Shown here: in pieces, positions 14,424 through 23,365 of the stretch
How positions within the stretch are numbered: the first letter of the stretch is position 1
Layout: each line of letters opens with the position of its first letter
Assembly (NCBI GenBank): GCA_963736175.1
Contig: CAVTNU010000002.1
Coordinates: 372,001 to 436,000 of the forward strand
Direction: 5' to 3'
Source: Rhodoblastus sp963736175
GTDB lineage: Bacteria > Pseudomonadota > Alphaproteobacteria > Rhizobiales > Beijerinckiaceae
DNA length: 64,000 nt
Made by a program: the position numbers and the translations under genes
Notes under the pieces: generated by a model
Database searches by the model: none
What the model saw: only the letters and a program-made list of their open reading frames with translations
What the model was told of the DNA's origin: nothing

Positions 14424-15875
14424 CTAATGCGCGGTGCAGACCATGCAGGGGTCGTAGGAGCGCACGACGTGCTGGATCGCCGGCGCCTTGGCGCCCCATT
14501 CGCCGACCTCGACGCCGACCAGCGCCTGCTCGAGCGGGCCGGGAACGCCTGAGCCGTCGCGCGGCGAAAAGTTCCAGGTGGTCGGCGCGATGATCTGATA
14601 GCGCTCGATCGCGCCGCCCTTGAGCGCCACCCAATGGCCGAGCGCGCCGCGCGCCGCCTCGACCATGCCGATGGCTTGGCCTTCAAGCGGTTTGGCGCTT
14701 TCAGCGCAGAAGGGCGCGGCAAGATCGAGCCGACGCGCCCAGCTCTCCACCGCCAGCGTCAGTCGGGCGATCTCGACCAGCCGCGCGACGATGCGCGAGT
14801 GGACGGAGGAGACGCCTTGCGCCGCCAGCAGCGCGCGGATCAGCGGGTCGCCGTTGACCGCCTGGCGCGCCAGCGCGCCGACTTCCGCCGGGCTCTTGTC
14901 CAGGCGCGGCGCCTTGGCCCAGGAATAGGCGCCTTCGCGGTCGGCGTCGGGAATGGTGCGCGCCAGGGCCGGATCGGGCGAGGTCTCGCGCATGTAGGCG
15001 TAGGCGACGTCCTCGCCGATCGTCTCCGGCGCCAGGGGTCGTAGCGCGCCCTGGCGCGGATCGTAAACCCCGGCGGCGAACAGCGGACCGTCGGCGCTGG
15101 CGTAGGCGCCGAAGCTCATCAAGGGTTGCGCGCCCAGGCCCAGTTCGCCGAGGCGCAGCGCGCCCGCGACGCGCAGGAAAAAGCCGAAGTCGGCGTCCGC
15201 GCCCGCGCCTTGCGCGAAATCCTCAAGCCGCTCCGGCGCGTCTATCGCAACGATCGTCTCGAGCGGGACGCCGAACAGCGTTTTTTCGACAAAGGCGCGA
15301 AATTCGGCGATCAGCGCCAGTAGCCGCATCTTCTCGCCGAGGTCGAGCGCGCGCGTCGTCCCGCCCGGCTGCAGCGCCAGGGAATGCGGCCATTTGCCGA
15401 CCAGAAGCCCCAATATGTGGAGCAGGCGCGCGCGAGCGGGCAGAACTTCGCCGCCCGCCTCGCCCGCCATCGCCTTGAAGCGCGCTTGCGCCTTGGCGAA
15501 CCAAGGCTCGCCCGCATAGGCGTCGCGGGCGAAATCGGGCATGAAGAACAGATAGAAATGGGTGAGGTGGTCGGCGATGTTCTCCACCGCGTGTGCGATG
15601 TTGGCGGCCAGCGCGCCATTGGCCGCGGGCGTCGCGCCCGCCAGCGCGCGCAAGGCGGCGGCGGCCGCCATCGACTGCGACAGCGAGCAGATGCCGCAGA
15701 CGCGCGGGGCGATGACCAGCGCGTCGGCGGCGGGCCGGCCCACCAAGATCTGCTCGAAGCCGCGATAAAGCGGCGTCGCCACATGCGCCGCCTCGACCGC
15801 GTCGTCCTTGATGTCGAGGGTCAGTTCGAGATCGCCTTCGACGCGGTTGAAGGGGCCGATGACAAGGCGACTCAC
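14424..15875 (-). CDS. hupV: HupV, large subunit of the H2-sensing regulatory hydrogenase
   Basis: HupV carries the NiFe site of the cytoplasmic H2 sensor HupUV. The 483-residue protein has RVCGICS (Cys60, Cys63) and ends exactly at DPCMVCTAH (Cys477, Cys480, His483). There is no C-terminal extension, so no HupD cleavage is needed; this is typical of regulatory hydrogenases. The start is a GTG at 15875 that overlaps the hupU stop by 4 bp (GTGA). Sensor kinase (HupT/HoxJ) and regulator genes are not next to it. Confidence 0.95.
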   Translation of the reverse strand: MSRLVIGPFNRVEGDLELTLDIKDDAVEAAHVATPLYRGFEQILVGRPAADALVIAPRVCGICSLSQSMAAAAALRALAGATPAANGALAANIAHAVENIADHLTHFYLFFMPDFARDAYAGEPWFAKAQARFKAMAGEAGGEVLPARARLLHILGLLVGKWPHSLALQPGGTTRALDLGEKMRLLALIAEFRAFVEKTLFGVPLETIVAIDAPERLEDFAQGAGADADFGFFLRVAGALRLGELGLGAQPLMSFGAYASADGPLFAAGVYDPRQGALRPLAPETIGEDVAYAYMRETSPDPALARTIPDADREGAYSWAKAPRLDKSPAEVGALARQAVNGDPLIRALLAAQGVSSVHSRIVARLVEIARLTLAVESWARRLDLAAPFCAESAKPLEGQAIGMVEAARGALGHWVALKGGAIERYQIIAPTTWNFSPRDGSGVPGPLEQALVGVEVGEWGAKAPAIQHVVRSYDPCMVCTAH

Positions 15876-16870
15876 TTTTCGCGCCTCGGGCTTTTGACGA
15901 TGCGGTCGGCTTCCGCGTTCCTGCGCACGCGTTCGGGCGTCGCCGATTTGGACAGCGCCGCCAGCGCCATGAACCAGGCTTTCGGCATGTCGAGCGGCAG
16001 GCCGACTGGAATGCCTCCGATCTTCGGCGTCGTATGAAAATCGCGCTTGTTTTCGAACCCCGGCGCGGTGCAGGCGATGCAGGCGAAGCCGCCCTGCGTG
16101 CACGATCCGCCGCCGTTCCAGGCGCGCTGGTTGCAGTCGCCGATCGCCTGCGTCGCCTTGCAGCCCAGATGCTCCATCAGGCAGCCGCGCTCCGACAGCG
16201 CGCGGGCGCTGGCCTTGAATTCGTAAAACTCGTTGCGGCTGCACCCGTGATGGGCGAGGTGATTGGCGAAGAATTTCGGCCGCCCGAGCGTGTCGAGTTG
16301 GTCGGCGGCGAAACCGCCGAGCGACAGGGCGAGCAGGGTCTCCATGATCCAGCCCGGATGCGGGGCGCAGCCGGCGATATTGATGACCGGCAGGCCCTTG
16401 CGCGAACGAAAGGCGGCGCCGAGCGCCCCGCCCGCCGTCTCGCCCTCGTATTGCAGGCCGCAAGCCTGCGTCGGATCGGGGTCGCCGGCGGGAAAGCCGC
16501 CATAGGCCGAGCAGGCGCCGACGGCGACGCAATAATCGGCCAGCGGCGCGAGACGGCCGACCCAATCGAGCATGGTCCGCTCCGTGCCCGAAAGGCGGTT
16601 GAAGCGTCCGCTGCCGTTGGGGCCGCGCAACACTGAACCCTCCAGGCAAAAGGCGTCGAGCTTGACGCGTCCGGCTTCGACGTCCGCCAGAATGGCGCTG
16701 ACTTCCGCGCCGGTTTCCTCGCTGACGCTCGGATGCCACAACAGATCGATGTCGAAGGCGCGCAATTGCGCGAACAAGCCCGAGGGGCCGTGTTCAAGCA
16801 CGGACATGGCGCAGCCGCCGCACGAGCCCGCCTGCAGCCAAAGAACGTTGAATTTCGCGCGCGCGGTCAT
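15872..16870 (-). CDS. hupU: HupU, small subunit of the H2-sensing regulatory hydrogenase
   Basis: The 332-residue protein has the small-subunit FeS ligand pattern beginning QAGSCGGC (Cys17, Cys20) and later CGLQ, GCAPHPGW, HGCSRNEF, GCLMEHLGC and CIACTAPGF. It has no Tat signal, unlike HupS, so it stays in the cytoplasm, as expected for a sensor. The ATG at 16870 follows AGGGAG. It is coupled to hupV by a 4-bp overlap. No sigma-54 box was seen upstream, so it may be expressed constitutively. Confidence 0.95.
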   Translation of the reverse strand: MTARAKFNVLWLQAGSCGGCAMSVLEHGPSGLFAQLRAFDIDLLWHPSVSEETGAEVSAILADVEAGRVKLDAFCLEGSVLRGPNGSGRFNRLSGTERTMLDWVGRLAPLADYCVAVGACSAYGGFPAGDPDPTQACGLQYEGETAGGALGAAFRSRKGLPVINIAGCAPHPGWIMETLLALSLGGFAADQLDTLGRPKFFANHLAHHGCSRNEFYEFKASARALSERGCLMEHLGCKATQAIGDCNQRAWNGGGSCTQGGFACIACTAPGFENKRDFHTTPKIGGIPVGLPLDMPKAWFMALAALSKSATPERVRRNAEADRIVKSPRREK

Positions 16871-17036
16871 CGATCTCCCTTTGGCGGTCGGCTTGGGCGC
16901 CTGACTCTTGCGACTTTCGTCATTAGAGCATATTCCCGAAAACGTGAAAGCTCCATCGGGCGAGCTCCCCCTGGGCAAGCCGATGCGGGCGAACCGGACG
17001 CCGGCGTTCGCGGCCCGGCGCGCGAGGCGATTGCAC

Positions 17037-17726
17037 GTGATTCCCTGGTCTGTCCTCGATAGCGCGCCGATTCCCGGCGGCGGCTCGCTCAAGCTGAAGC
17101 GGCGCGGCGATGAATTCTCCGTCATGCTCGGCGACAACGAACTGATGAACAGCCGCCTCGGCGGTTCGGAAGAGGCTTTGGCGGCGCTGGCCTGCGCGGC
17201 GATCGCCGGGCGCCCCGATCCGGTCGTGCTCATCGGCGGCTTGGGCATGGGCTTCACCTTGCGAGCGGCGCTGGCGGCCTTGGGACCGGCGGCGAAAATC
17301 ATCGTCGCCGAACTGGTTCCCGCCGTGATCGATTGGGCGCGCGGGCCGATGGCGGCGGTTTTCGGCGACGCGCTGAGCGATCGGCGCGTCGTTCTTCGCT
17401 CTGCCGACGTCGCCGCTCTGATCGCCAAGCCGCTGAGCGCCTATGACGCGATTTTGCTCGATGTCGACAATGGACCGGACGGGCTGACGCAACAGGCCAA
17501 CGACCGTTTATATGAGTCCAGCGGTCTTCGCGCCGCCCGTCAGGCTTTGCGTCCCGACGGCGTTCTCGCCGTCTGGTCGAGCGGGCCGGACGAGAGTTTC
17601 ACCCGCAGGCTGCGCCAGAGCGGCTTCGAGGTCGAGGAGGTCCGCGCGCGCGCCAGCCGGAGCAAACGCGGCGCGCGCCATGTCATCTGGCTGGCGCGCC
17701 GCCCCGATCCGGCCCGCGCGCGGTGA
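17037..17726 (+). CDS. Spermidine-synthase-like SAM-dependent protein
   Basis: The 229-residue protein has a Rossmann fold like spermidine synthase or methyltransferases: VLIGGLGMGFTLRAAL at about 63-78 is motif I, VAELVPAVIDWAR the acidic loop, and DAILLDVDNGPDG motif post-I. The GTG start at 17037 is chosen because the N-terminus (VIPWSVLDSAPIPGGGSLKL) fits the family; upstream codons are low in similarity. The gene diverges from hupU. Substrate unknown; polyamine synthesis is not proven. Confidence 0.72.
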   Translation: MIPWSVLDSAPIPGGGSLKLKRRGDEFSVMLGDNELMNSRLGGSEEALAALACAAIAGRPDPVVLIGGLGMGFTLRAALAALGPAAKIIVAELVPAVIDWARGPMAAVFGDALSDRRVVLRSADVAALIAKPLSAYDAILLDVDNGPDGLTQQANDRLYESSGLRAARQALRPDGVLAVWSSGPDESFTRRLRQSGFEVEEVRARASRSKRGARHVIWLARRPDPARAR

Positions 17727-17830
17727 GATTCAAAATAGGGAAGGGCGCGCCGCCCTTTCGCAAAAGCGTCATATTGGCGGACTATTCGCCGATTGCGGAC
17801 CGCGCCGCATGAAACGGGAGCGACGACGAC

Positions 17831-18496
17831 ATGAACGATCTGCGAGAGCTTGCTTCCGGCGCGGCGCTGGCGGATTTGACGTCGAAGGTCGCGGCGCCGA
17901 CGGACCCGGCGCCGCGCCCCGAAATCGTCGTGCGCTCGTCGACCGAAGCCGACGCGCCGGCGATGCTCGCCATCTATACCGCTCATGTGCAGCAGGGACA
18001 GGGCGCGCTGGAGATCGAGCCGCTGCATCCCGACGACATCAAGCGTCGGCGCAAGAACATGCAGAAACATCGGCTGCCTCATCTCGTCGCCGAACAAGAC
18101 GGCAAGATCATCGGCTACGCCTACGCCGTGCCGTTCCGCAAGCGGCCGGCCTATCGCTATTCGGTCAAGAACTCGATCTACGTGCATCAGGATCATCTGC
18201 GCGCTGGCGTCGGACGCAAATTGTTGCCGGCCCTGGTCGAAGCCTGCGCCAACGCCGGCTTTCGCCAGATGATCGCCTATGTCGACGCGGAAAACGCGCC
18301 CTCCTTGAGTTTGCACGAGGCCTGCGGATTTCGCCGCGTCGCTTATCTTGAGGCGATCGGCTTCAAGTTCGGCCGCTGGACCGACAGCGTCATGCTGCAA
18401 CGCGCGCTCGGCCCCGGCGCCGGCGCGCCGCCGGCCAGCCACGCGGCGCCCGCTTCAAACGGGCGCGTCGGCGACATAGGTATGGAAGCGGACTGA
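17831..18496 (+). CDS. GNAT N-acetyltransferase, phosphinothricin acetyltransferase-like
   Basis: Residues about 30-195 form a GNAT domain. The acetyl-CoA loop appears as VHQDHLRAGVGRKLLPAL (R/QxxGxG/A type), and the N-terminal part IRSS-like VRSSTEADAPAMLAIYTAHV with FRKRPAYRYSVKNSIYV resembles phosphinothricin/methionine-sulfoximine acetyltransferases. The C-terminal 30 residues are low complexity. Its last 42 bp overlap the 3' end of the convergent decarboxylase gene. Confidence 0.85.
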   Translation: MNDLRELASGAALADLTSKVAAPTDPAPRPEIVVRSSTEADAPAMLAIYTAHVQQGQGALEIEPLHPDDIKRRRKNMQKHRLPHLVAEQDGKIIGYAYAVPFRKRPAYRYSVKNSIYVHQDHLRAGVGRKLLPALVEACANAGFRQMIAYVDAENAPSLSLHEACGFRRVAYLEAIGFKFGRWTDSVMLQRALGPGAGAPPASHAAPASNGRVGDIGMEAD

Positions 18497-20809
18497 CCCA
18501 TCCGCCTCGACTTCGCGGTAAAGCCCCTGAATTTCCGCCTCGAAGCCGGGAAACAGATTGGCGCCGGCCTCGAAGGTCTTCAGGTATTCGAGCATCGGCC
18601 GCGTGCGCTCGCCGAGCCTCTCGCCGGGCGCGATCGTGGCGATTCCCGGCGGATAGACGACGAACAAGGTCGTGGCGACGCGTCCCTCGATCTGATCGAT
18701 CGGCAGGTAATGCACCTGATTGCGCGTCAGCTTCTGCACCGCCTCCTGCGAACTCATCGCCATGTCGGGCAAATGTTCCGGCCGAAACTGCTGGCGTTGC
18801 AGCAGGCTGGTCTGCCGCTCGCGGTAGAAATTGTGTATTTGCCCGCACAGATCGCGCAATCGCAGTCCCGAATAGCGCTTTGGCCGTCGCGCCACGAATT
18901 CGGGGATGACCTCGTCGAGCAGCGCGTTGTCGTCGTGATAATGTTTGAACGCGACAAGCGCGCTGATGAGCGCGCCGGCCTTGCTCGATTCGACGCCCGG
19001 CGTCAGCAGGAACAGCAGCGAATTGAGATCGTTCTTTTCCGCGACGATGCGGTTCTCGCGCAAATATTGCGCGACCACCGGCGCTGGAACGCCGTGATCC
19101 AGGTATTCGCCGGTCTTGCGGTCGAAGCCCGGCGTCAGCAGCGTCAGCTTGCACGGATCGGTCAGCGCATAGCCCGGCGCGACATGGGTAAAGCCGTGCC
19201 AATGCGCCCCCGGCGCGAATTCCCAATAGAGAGCGTTGCCGGCCAGATCGTCGGTGGAGGCGTCCTCCCAGGCCAATTTGCCGTCGGCGGCCTCGACCTT
19301 GTCGGGCACGAATGGATCGAAGAACCAGGCCATTTCCGGCTCCTTCGCCTTCTGCTCGTATTCGTGCCGGATGGCGCGGATCTTCTTGCGAATTTCAATG
19401 CCGAGCCGGATCGTGTCGTCCCACAGGATTTCGCCCGACTTGCCCTTCATCATCTGCGCGCCGACGTCGAGCGAGGCGAACAGCGGATAGAACGGCGATG
19501 TAGAGGCGTGGATCAGGAAGGTCTCGTTGAAGCGCCGATGTTCGACCCGTCGCGCTTGACCGCGAATATGGCTGTCCTTGACGTGGATCTGCGAAGCCTG
19601 GGAAAAGCTGGCGAGTTGCTTGTGCGTCGATTGGGTGGCGATGATCCCCGGCGCGTCCGGCCCCAGTTCGGCGAGGCCCATGGCGAAGTGGCCGGCGAAT
19701 ATCGGGTGGAACTTCATGAAGCCGGCCCAGGCCTCGTCGAACAATATGTAATCGCAGAGCCGGCCGATCTTGTTCAGGATCATCTGGGCGTTGTAGATCG
19801 TGCCGTCATAGGAGCATTGCTCGATTACCGCGACGCGGAACGGCCGCTCGCGCTTCCACGCGTCCTTGTCGGCGACCAGCGGGTGGTTGCGAATCTTTTC
19901 GCGGATATGGTCTTCGTCGAGCGCTTCGAAATCGATCGGCCCGATCATGCCCATCGCATTGCGGTCGGTCTCCAGAAAGATCGGAACGCCGCCGCCCAGC
20001 ATCAGGGCGCCGTGATGCGCCGCCTTGTGATTGTTGCGGTCGAACAGCACGAGATCGCCCGGCGCGACGAGGGCCGACAGTACGATCTTGTTGGAGGCGG
20101 AGGTGCCGTTGAGAACGAAATAGGTGCGCTCGGCGCCGAAAATCTTCGCCGCCTCCTTCTGCGCGCGCAAAGCGGGGCCCTCATGCACCAGAAGGTCGCC
20201 CAGCTCCAGAACCGAATTGTCGAGATCGTCGCGGAAGATCGCCTCGCCGAGATGTTCGACGAAAATTCGGCCGATCGGGCTGCGGTTGTAAAAGACGCCG
20301 CCGTTGTGGCCCGGGCAGGTCCAGAGCTGGTTGCCCTCCTCGGCGTAATCGACCAGTTCGCCGAAGAACGGCGTTTTCAGCGTCTCGGCGTATTGCTTGA
20401 GCCGGCTGACAAGATTCTTGGCGATGAATTCCGGCGTTTCCTCCGCCAGAAAAACATAGCCGTCGACATTGTCGAGCACGTCGATCGGCATGTCCTCAAA
20501 TCGCTTGCGGCGCACCAGCAGGATGATCGGCATTTCCAGGCCGCGCCGGCGGACGTAGGAGATCAGGCCGGCGGTCTTGCCGTCCATGCCCTTCTTGCCC
20601 CAATCGACGATCATGCAGCCGATGGCGGCGTCGGTCTTGATCGCCAGTTCAGCGTCCTCGACCCGGCGCGCCTTGATCACTTCAAACCCGGATTTCTCCA
20701 CCGCCGCGACGATCTGCTGCAATCGCGCGCCTTCCAGTTCGTCCGAATCGAACGCGGGCGCGCAGAGCAGGAAGGTGAACCGGCGAAAATAGTCCATTGA
20801 GCGCTCCAT
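18455..20809 (-). CDS. Orn/Lys/Arg decarboxylase (PLP, fold type I)
   Basis: The 784-residue enzyme is a large basic-amino-acid decarboxylase. Residues 1-140 form the receiver-like wing domain. The PLP domain carries HNGGVFYN at about 168-175, DRNNHKAAHHGAL at 257-269, FDEAW at 357-361 and the Schiff-base Lys397 in TQSTHKQLASF. Which of lysine, arginine or ornithine is used cannot be read. It would consume a proton and release CO2 plus diamine or agmatine, for polyamine synthesis or acid stress. The ATG at 20809 follows AGGTCC; an ATG four codons later with GGAGCG is equally possible. Confidence 0.9.
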   Translation of the reverse strand: MERSMDYFRRFTFLLCAPAFDSDELEGARLQQIVAAVEKSGFEVIKARRVEDAELAIKTDAAIGCMIVDWGKKGMDGKTAGLISYVRRRGLEMPIILLVRRKRFEDMPIDVLDNVDGYVFLAEETPEFIAKNLVSRLKQYAETLKTPFFGELVDYAEEGNQLWTCPGHNGGVFYNRSPIGRIFVEHLGEAIFRDDLDNSVLELGDLLVHEGPALRAQKEAAKIFGAERTYFVLNGTSASNKIVLSALVAPGDLVLFDRNNHKAAHHGALMLGGGVPIFLETDRNAMGMIGPIDFEALDEDHIREKIRNHPLVADKDAWKRERPFRVAVIEQCSYDGTIYNAQMILNKIGRLCDYILFDEAWAGFMKFHPIFAGHFAMGLAELGPDAPGIIATQSTHKQLASFSQASQIHVKDSHIRGQARRVEHRRFNETFLIHASTSPFYPLFASLDVGAQMMKGKSGEILWDDTIRLGIEIRKKIRAIRHEYEQKAKEPEMAWFFDPFVPDKVEAADGKLAWEDASTDDLAGNALYWEFAPGAHWHGFTHVAPGYALTDPCKLTLLTPGFDRKTGEYLDHGVPAPVVAQYLRENRIVAEKNDLNSLLFLLTPGVESSKAGALISALVAFKHYHDDNALLDEVIPEFVARRPKRYSGLRLRDLCGQIHNFYRERQTSLLQRQQFRPEHLPDMAMSSQEAVQKLTRNQVHYLPIDQIEGRVATTLFVVYPPGIATIAPGERLGERTRPMLEYLKTFEAGANLFPGFEAEIQGLYREVEADGSVRFHTYVADAPV

Positions 20810-21023
20810 GATTGAGGACCTGCCTTTGTCGCCAGGGTCGCGACGCAGACTTGCCCTCCGAGGCGTGACAATTTCATGAATCGCCGGCGAAGGCGATGGC
20901 GCGGGCCGCGTCAAAAGTTAGCGGCTCTTGGGAGCGCGTCGATCGCTTCCGCCGCGGGCGAGGACGTAACAATGGCGATTTTCGCGCGTATAGGCCCTTG
21001 AGAGTTTGTTTCAGGAGACTGAC

Positions 21024-21512
21024 ATGATGACGCGGCGATTTCTCTTCCCGCTCGGCCTGGGCGGTTTGGCGGCGGTTCTTGGTTGGCCGGGGCGTTCGCG
21101 CCCGGCGCGAGCGCAGGGCGGTTTCGCCGTCGCGCATGAGGACGCCGAATGGCGCCGGCTGTTGACGCCCGCCCAATATGACGTGTTGCGCCACGATGGC
21201 ACCGAACGCGCCTTCACCAGCGAGCTTTTGCATGAGACGCGCGCGGGCTTGTTCGCTTGCGTCGGCTGCGATCTCGACTTGTTTTCCTCCAAGACCAAAT
21301 ATGACAGCGGCACCGGCTGGCCGAGCTTCTGGGCGCCGCTCGACAAGGCGGTCGGCGAGGTCGCCGACAGCAGCTTCGGCATGACGCGAACCGCGGTTCA
21401 CTGCAGCCGCTGCGGCGGCCACCTCGGGCACGTCTTCGACGACGGGCCCAAGCCGACGGGGTTGCGCTATTGCATGAACGGCGTCGCCCTGCGCTTCAAA
21501 CCCGCGGCCTGA
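21024..21512 (+). CDS. msrB: Periplasmic methionine-R-sulfoxide reductase MsrB
   Basis: MsrB reduces methionine-R-sulfoxide in proteins. The 162-residue protein has a Tat-like signal (MMTRRFLFPLGL, ending near ARAQ at about 32), so it should act in the periplasm. Zinc knuckles CVGC and CSRCGGHLGH, the block SGTGWPSFW and the catalytic Cys150 in RYCMNG are present. It starts a three-gene operon with dipZ (18 bp) and msrA. Confidence 0.95.
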   Translation: MMTRRFLFPLGLGGLAAVLGWPGRSRPARAQGGFAVAHEDAEWRRLLTPAQYDVLRHDGTERAFTSELLHETRAGLFACVGCDLDLFSSKTKYDSGTGWPSFWAPLDKAVGEVADSSFGMTRTAVHCSRCGGHLGHVFDDGPKPTGLRYCMNGVALRFKPAA

Positions 21513-21530
21513 ACCTAGCGAGACGCAAAG

Positions 21531-23351
21531 ATGATCCTGTTCCTTCTGGCCTATCTTGGCGGCGTCCTGACCATCGTCAGTCCATGCATCCTGCCGGTGC
21601 TGCCCTTCGTCTTCGCCCGCGCCGACCGCCCGTTCCTGCGTTCGGGCCTGCCGATGCTTGTCGGCATGGCGGCGACCTTCGCCGCTGTCGCCACCTTGGC
21701 GGCGCTCGCCGGCGGCTGGGCGGTCGAAGCCAACGCTTACGGCCGCTTCGCCGCCCTGGTTCTGCTCGGCCTGTTCGGGCTGGCGCTGCTCTTTCCCGGC
21801 CTGTCGGATCGCATGAGCCGGCCGCTGGTCGCCCTCGGCGCGCGTCTGAGCGCGTCGAGCGATCATGAAGCCGGGTCGGGCGCGTCGACGATAGCCTCGT
21901 CGCTGCTGCTCGGCGTCGCGACCGGCCTGTTGTGGGCCCCCTGCGCCGGACCGATCCTCGGGTTGATCCTGACGGGCGCGGCCTTGCAGGGCGCGAATAT
22001 AGGAACCTCGTTGCTGCTGCTCGCCTACGCCGGCGGCGCGGCGACGTCGCTGGCGCTGGCTTTGCTGGTCGGCGGGCGCGTATTCGCGGCGATGAAGCGT
22101 GGGCTCGGCTTTGGCGAATGGGCGCGGCGCGCCCTTGGGCTGGCGGTGCTGGCGGGCGTCGGCGCCATCGCTCTGGGTCTCGACGCCGGCCTTCTCACCC
22201 GCCTCTCGCTCTCCGGCACGAATGCGCTCGAACAACGCTTGCTCGACGGGCTGCGGCCAGTCGGTCCGGCGATGTCGCCGTCAGCCTCGGCGGCGATGGG
22301 CGGAGCGGTCATGGCGGCTGCCGATCCGGCGGCGATGAAGCCGGTCGGAACGATGCTGGCCAAGAGCGAAGTTTTGGCGGAAAGCTTGCCGGTCGAAGGC
22401 GCGGCGCCGTCGATCGACGGGGCGAGCCTTTGGCTGAACTCGTCGCCGCTGACGACGCAAGCGCTGAAGGGAAAAGTCGTTCTGATCGATTTCTGGACCT
22501 ATTCCTGCATCAATTGCCTGCGCACCATTCCCTACGTCCGGGCCTGGGCGGAGAAATACAAGAATCAGGGTCTGGTGGTGATCGGCGTGCACGCGCCGGA
22601 GTTCGCCTTTGAGAAGAATGTCGACAACGTGCGCAAGGCGCTCGCCGAGCTTCACATCGACTATCCGGTGGCGATCGACAACGACTATGCGATCTGGCGC
22701 GCCTTCAACAACCAATATTGGCCCGCGCATTATTTGATCGACGCGCGGGGGCGGGTGCGGAGCCATCATTTCGGCGAGGGCGATTACGAGGGCTCCGAAC
22801 GCGCCATTCAGCAATTGCTGGCGGAGGCGGGCCGCGGCGAGGCGACGTCGGGTCTGGTTAAGGTCGACGCCGAGGGCGCCGAGGCCGCGCCCGATTGGCG
22901 GGACCAGCGCTCGCCCGAGACCTATATCGGCTATTCGCGCGCCGAAAATTTCAGTTCGGACGGCGGCGCGGTTCACGATACGCCGCACGCCTATAATGCG
23001 GCTCCGTCGCGTCTCAACGAATGGGGACTGTCGGGCGCGTGGACGGTCGGCGCCGAGGACGCCGTTCTCGACGTCAAAGGCGGCGCCATCGTTTACCGGT
23101 TCCATGCGCGCGACCTGCATCTGGTGTTGGGGCCGGGCCGCAACGGCGCGCCGGTGCGCTTTCGCGTGACCGTCGACGGCTCGGCGCCCGGCGACAGCCA
23201 TGGCGCCGATGTCGACGCGCAAGGGATGGGCGTCGTCGCCGCGCAGCGCCTTTATCAGCTGTTTCGCCAGAACGGCGCGGTTTCCGACCACGTTTTCAAA
23301 ATCGAATTTCTCGACCCTGGCGTTCAGGCCTTCGCGTTTACTTTCGGTTGA
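21531..23351 (+). CDS. dipZ: DipZ: CcdA-thioredoxin fusion, electron conduit to the periplasm
   Basis: The 606-residue protein has an N-terminal CcdA/DsbD-beta-like membrane part of about six helices (residues 1-245) with paired Cys19 (SPCILP) and Cys138 (WAPCAGP). A periplasmic TlpA/thioredoxin domain follows with CINC at 326-329. The C-terminal 150 residues form the beta-rich domain typical of DipZ. It would pass cytoplasmic thioredoxin electrons across the membrane. Its position between msrB and msrA says the receivers are those reductases. Confidence 0.93.
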   Translation: MILFLLAYLGGVLTIVSPCILPVLPFVFARADRPFLRSGLPMLVGMAATFAAVATLAALAGGWAVEANAYGRFAALVLLGLFGLALLFPGLSDRMSRPLVALGARLSASSDHEAGSGASTIASSLLLGVATGLLWAPCAGPILGLILTGAALQGANIGTSLLLLAYAGGAATSLALALLVGGRVFAAMKRGLGFGEWARRALGLAVLAGVGAIALGLDAGLLTRLSLSGTNALEQRLLDGLRPVGPAMSPSASAAMGGAVMAAADPAAMKPVGTMLAKSEVLAESLPVEGAAPSIDGASLWLNSSPLTTQALKGKVVLIDFWTYSCINCLRTIPYVRAWAEKYKNQGLVVIGVHAPEFAFEKNVDNVRKALAELHIDYPVAIDNDYAIWRAFNNQYWPAHYLIDARGRVRSHHFGEGDYEGSERAIQQLLAEAGRGEATSGLVKVDAEGAEAAPDWRDQRSPETYIGYSRAENFSSDGGAVHDTPHAYNAAPSRLNEWGLSGAWTVGAEDAVLDVKGGAIVYRFHARDLHLVLGPGRNGAPVRFRVTVDGSAPGDSHGADVDAQGMGVVAAQRLYQLFRQNGAVSDHVFKIEFLDPGVQAFAFTFG

Positions 23352-23365
23352 AAAGGCGTCGTTCG

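Noticed and set aside
16924..16938. TAGAGCATATTCCCG considered as an IS630 end
   Set aside because: Only the first bases resemble the IS end, no partner repeat or transposase is near; it is more like a common Hyphomicrobiales intergenic repeat half.
18710..20800. 696-codon plus-strand frame opposite the decarboxylase
   Set aside because: Antisense shadow; the decarboxylase frame contains the PLP lysine and all family blocks.
20874..22235. 453-codon minus-strand frame opposite msrB/dipZ
   Set aside because: Composition (Gln/Arg/Glu-rich) and lack of motifs; msrB and dipZ are unambiguous.
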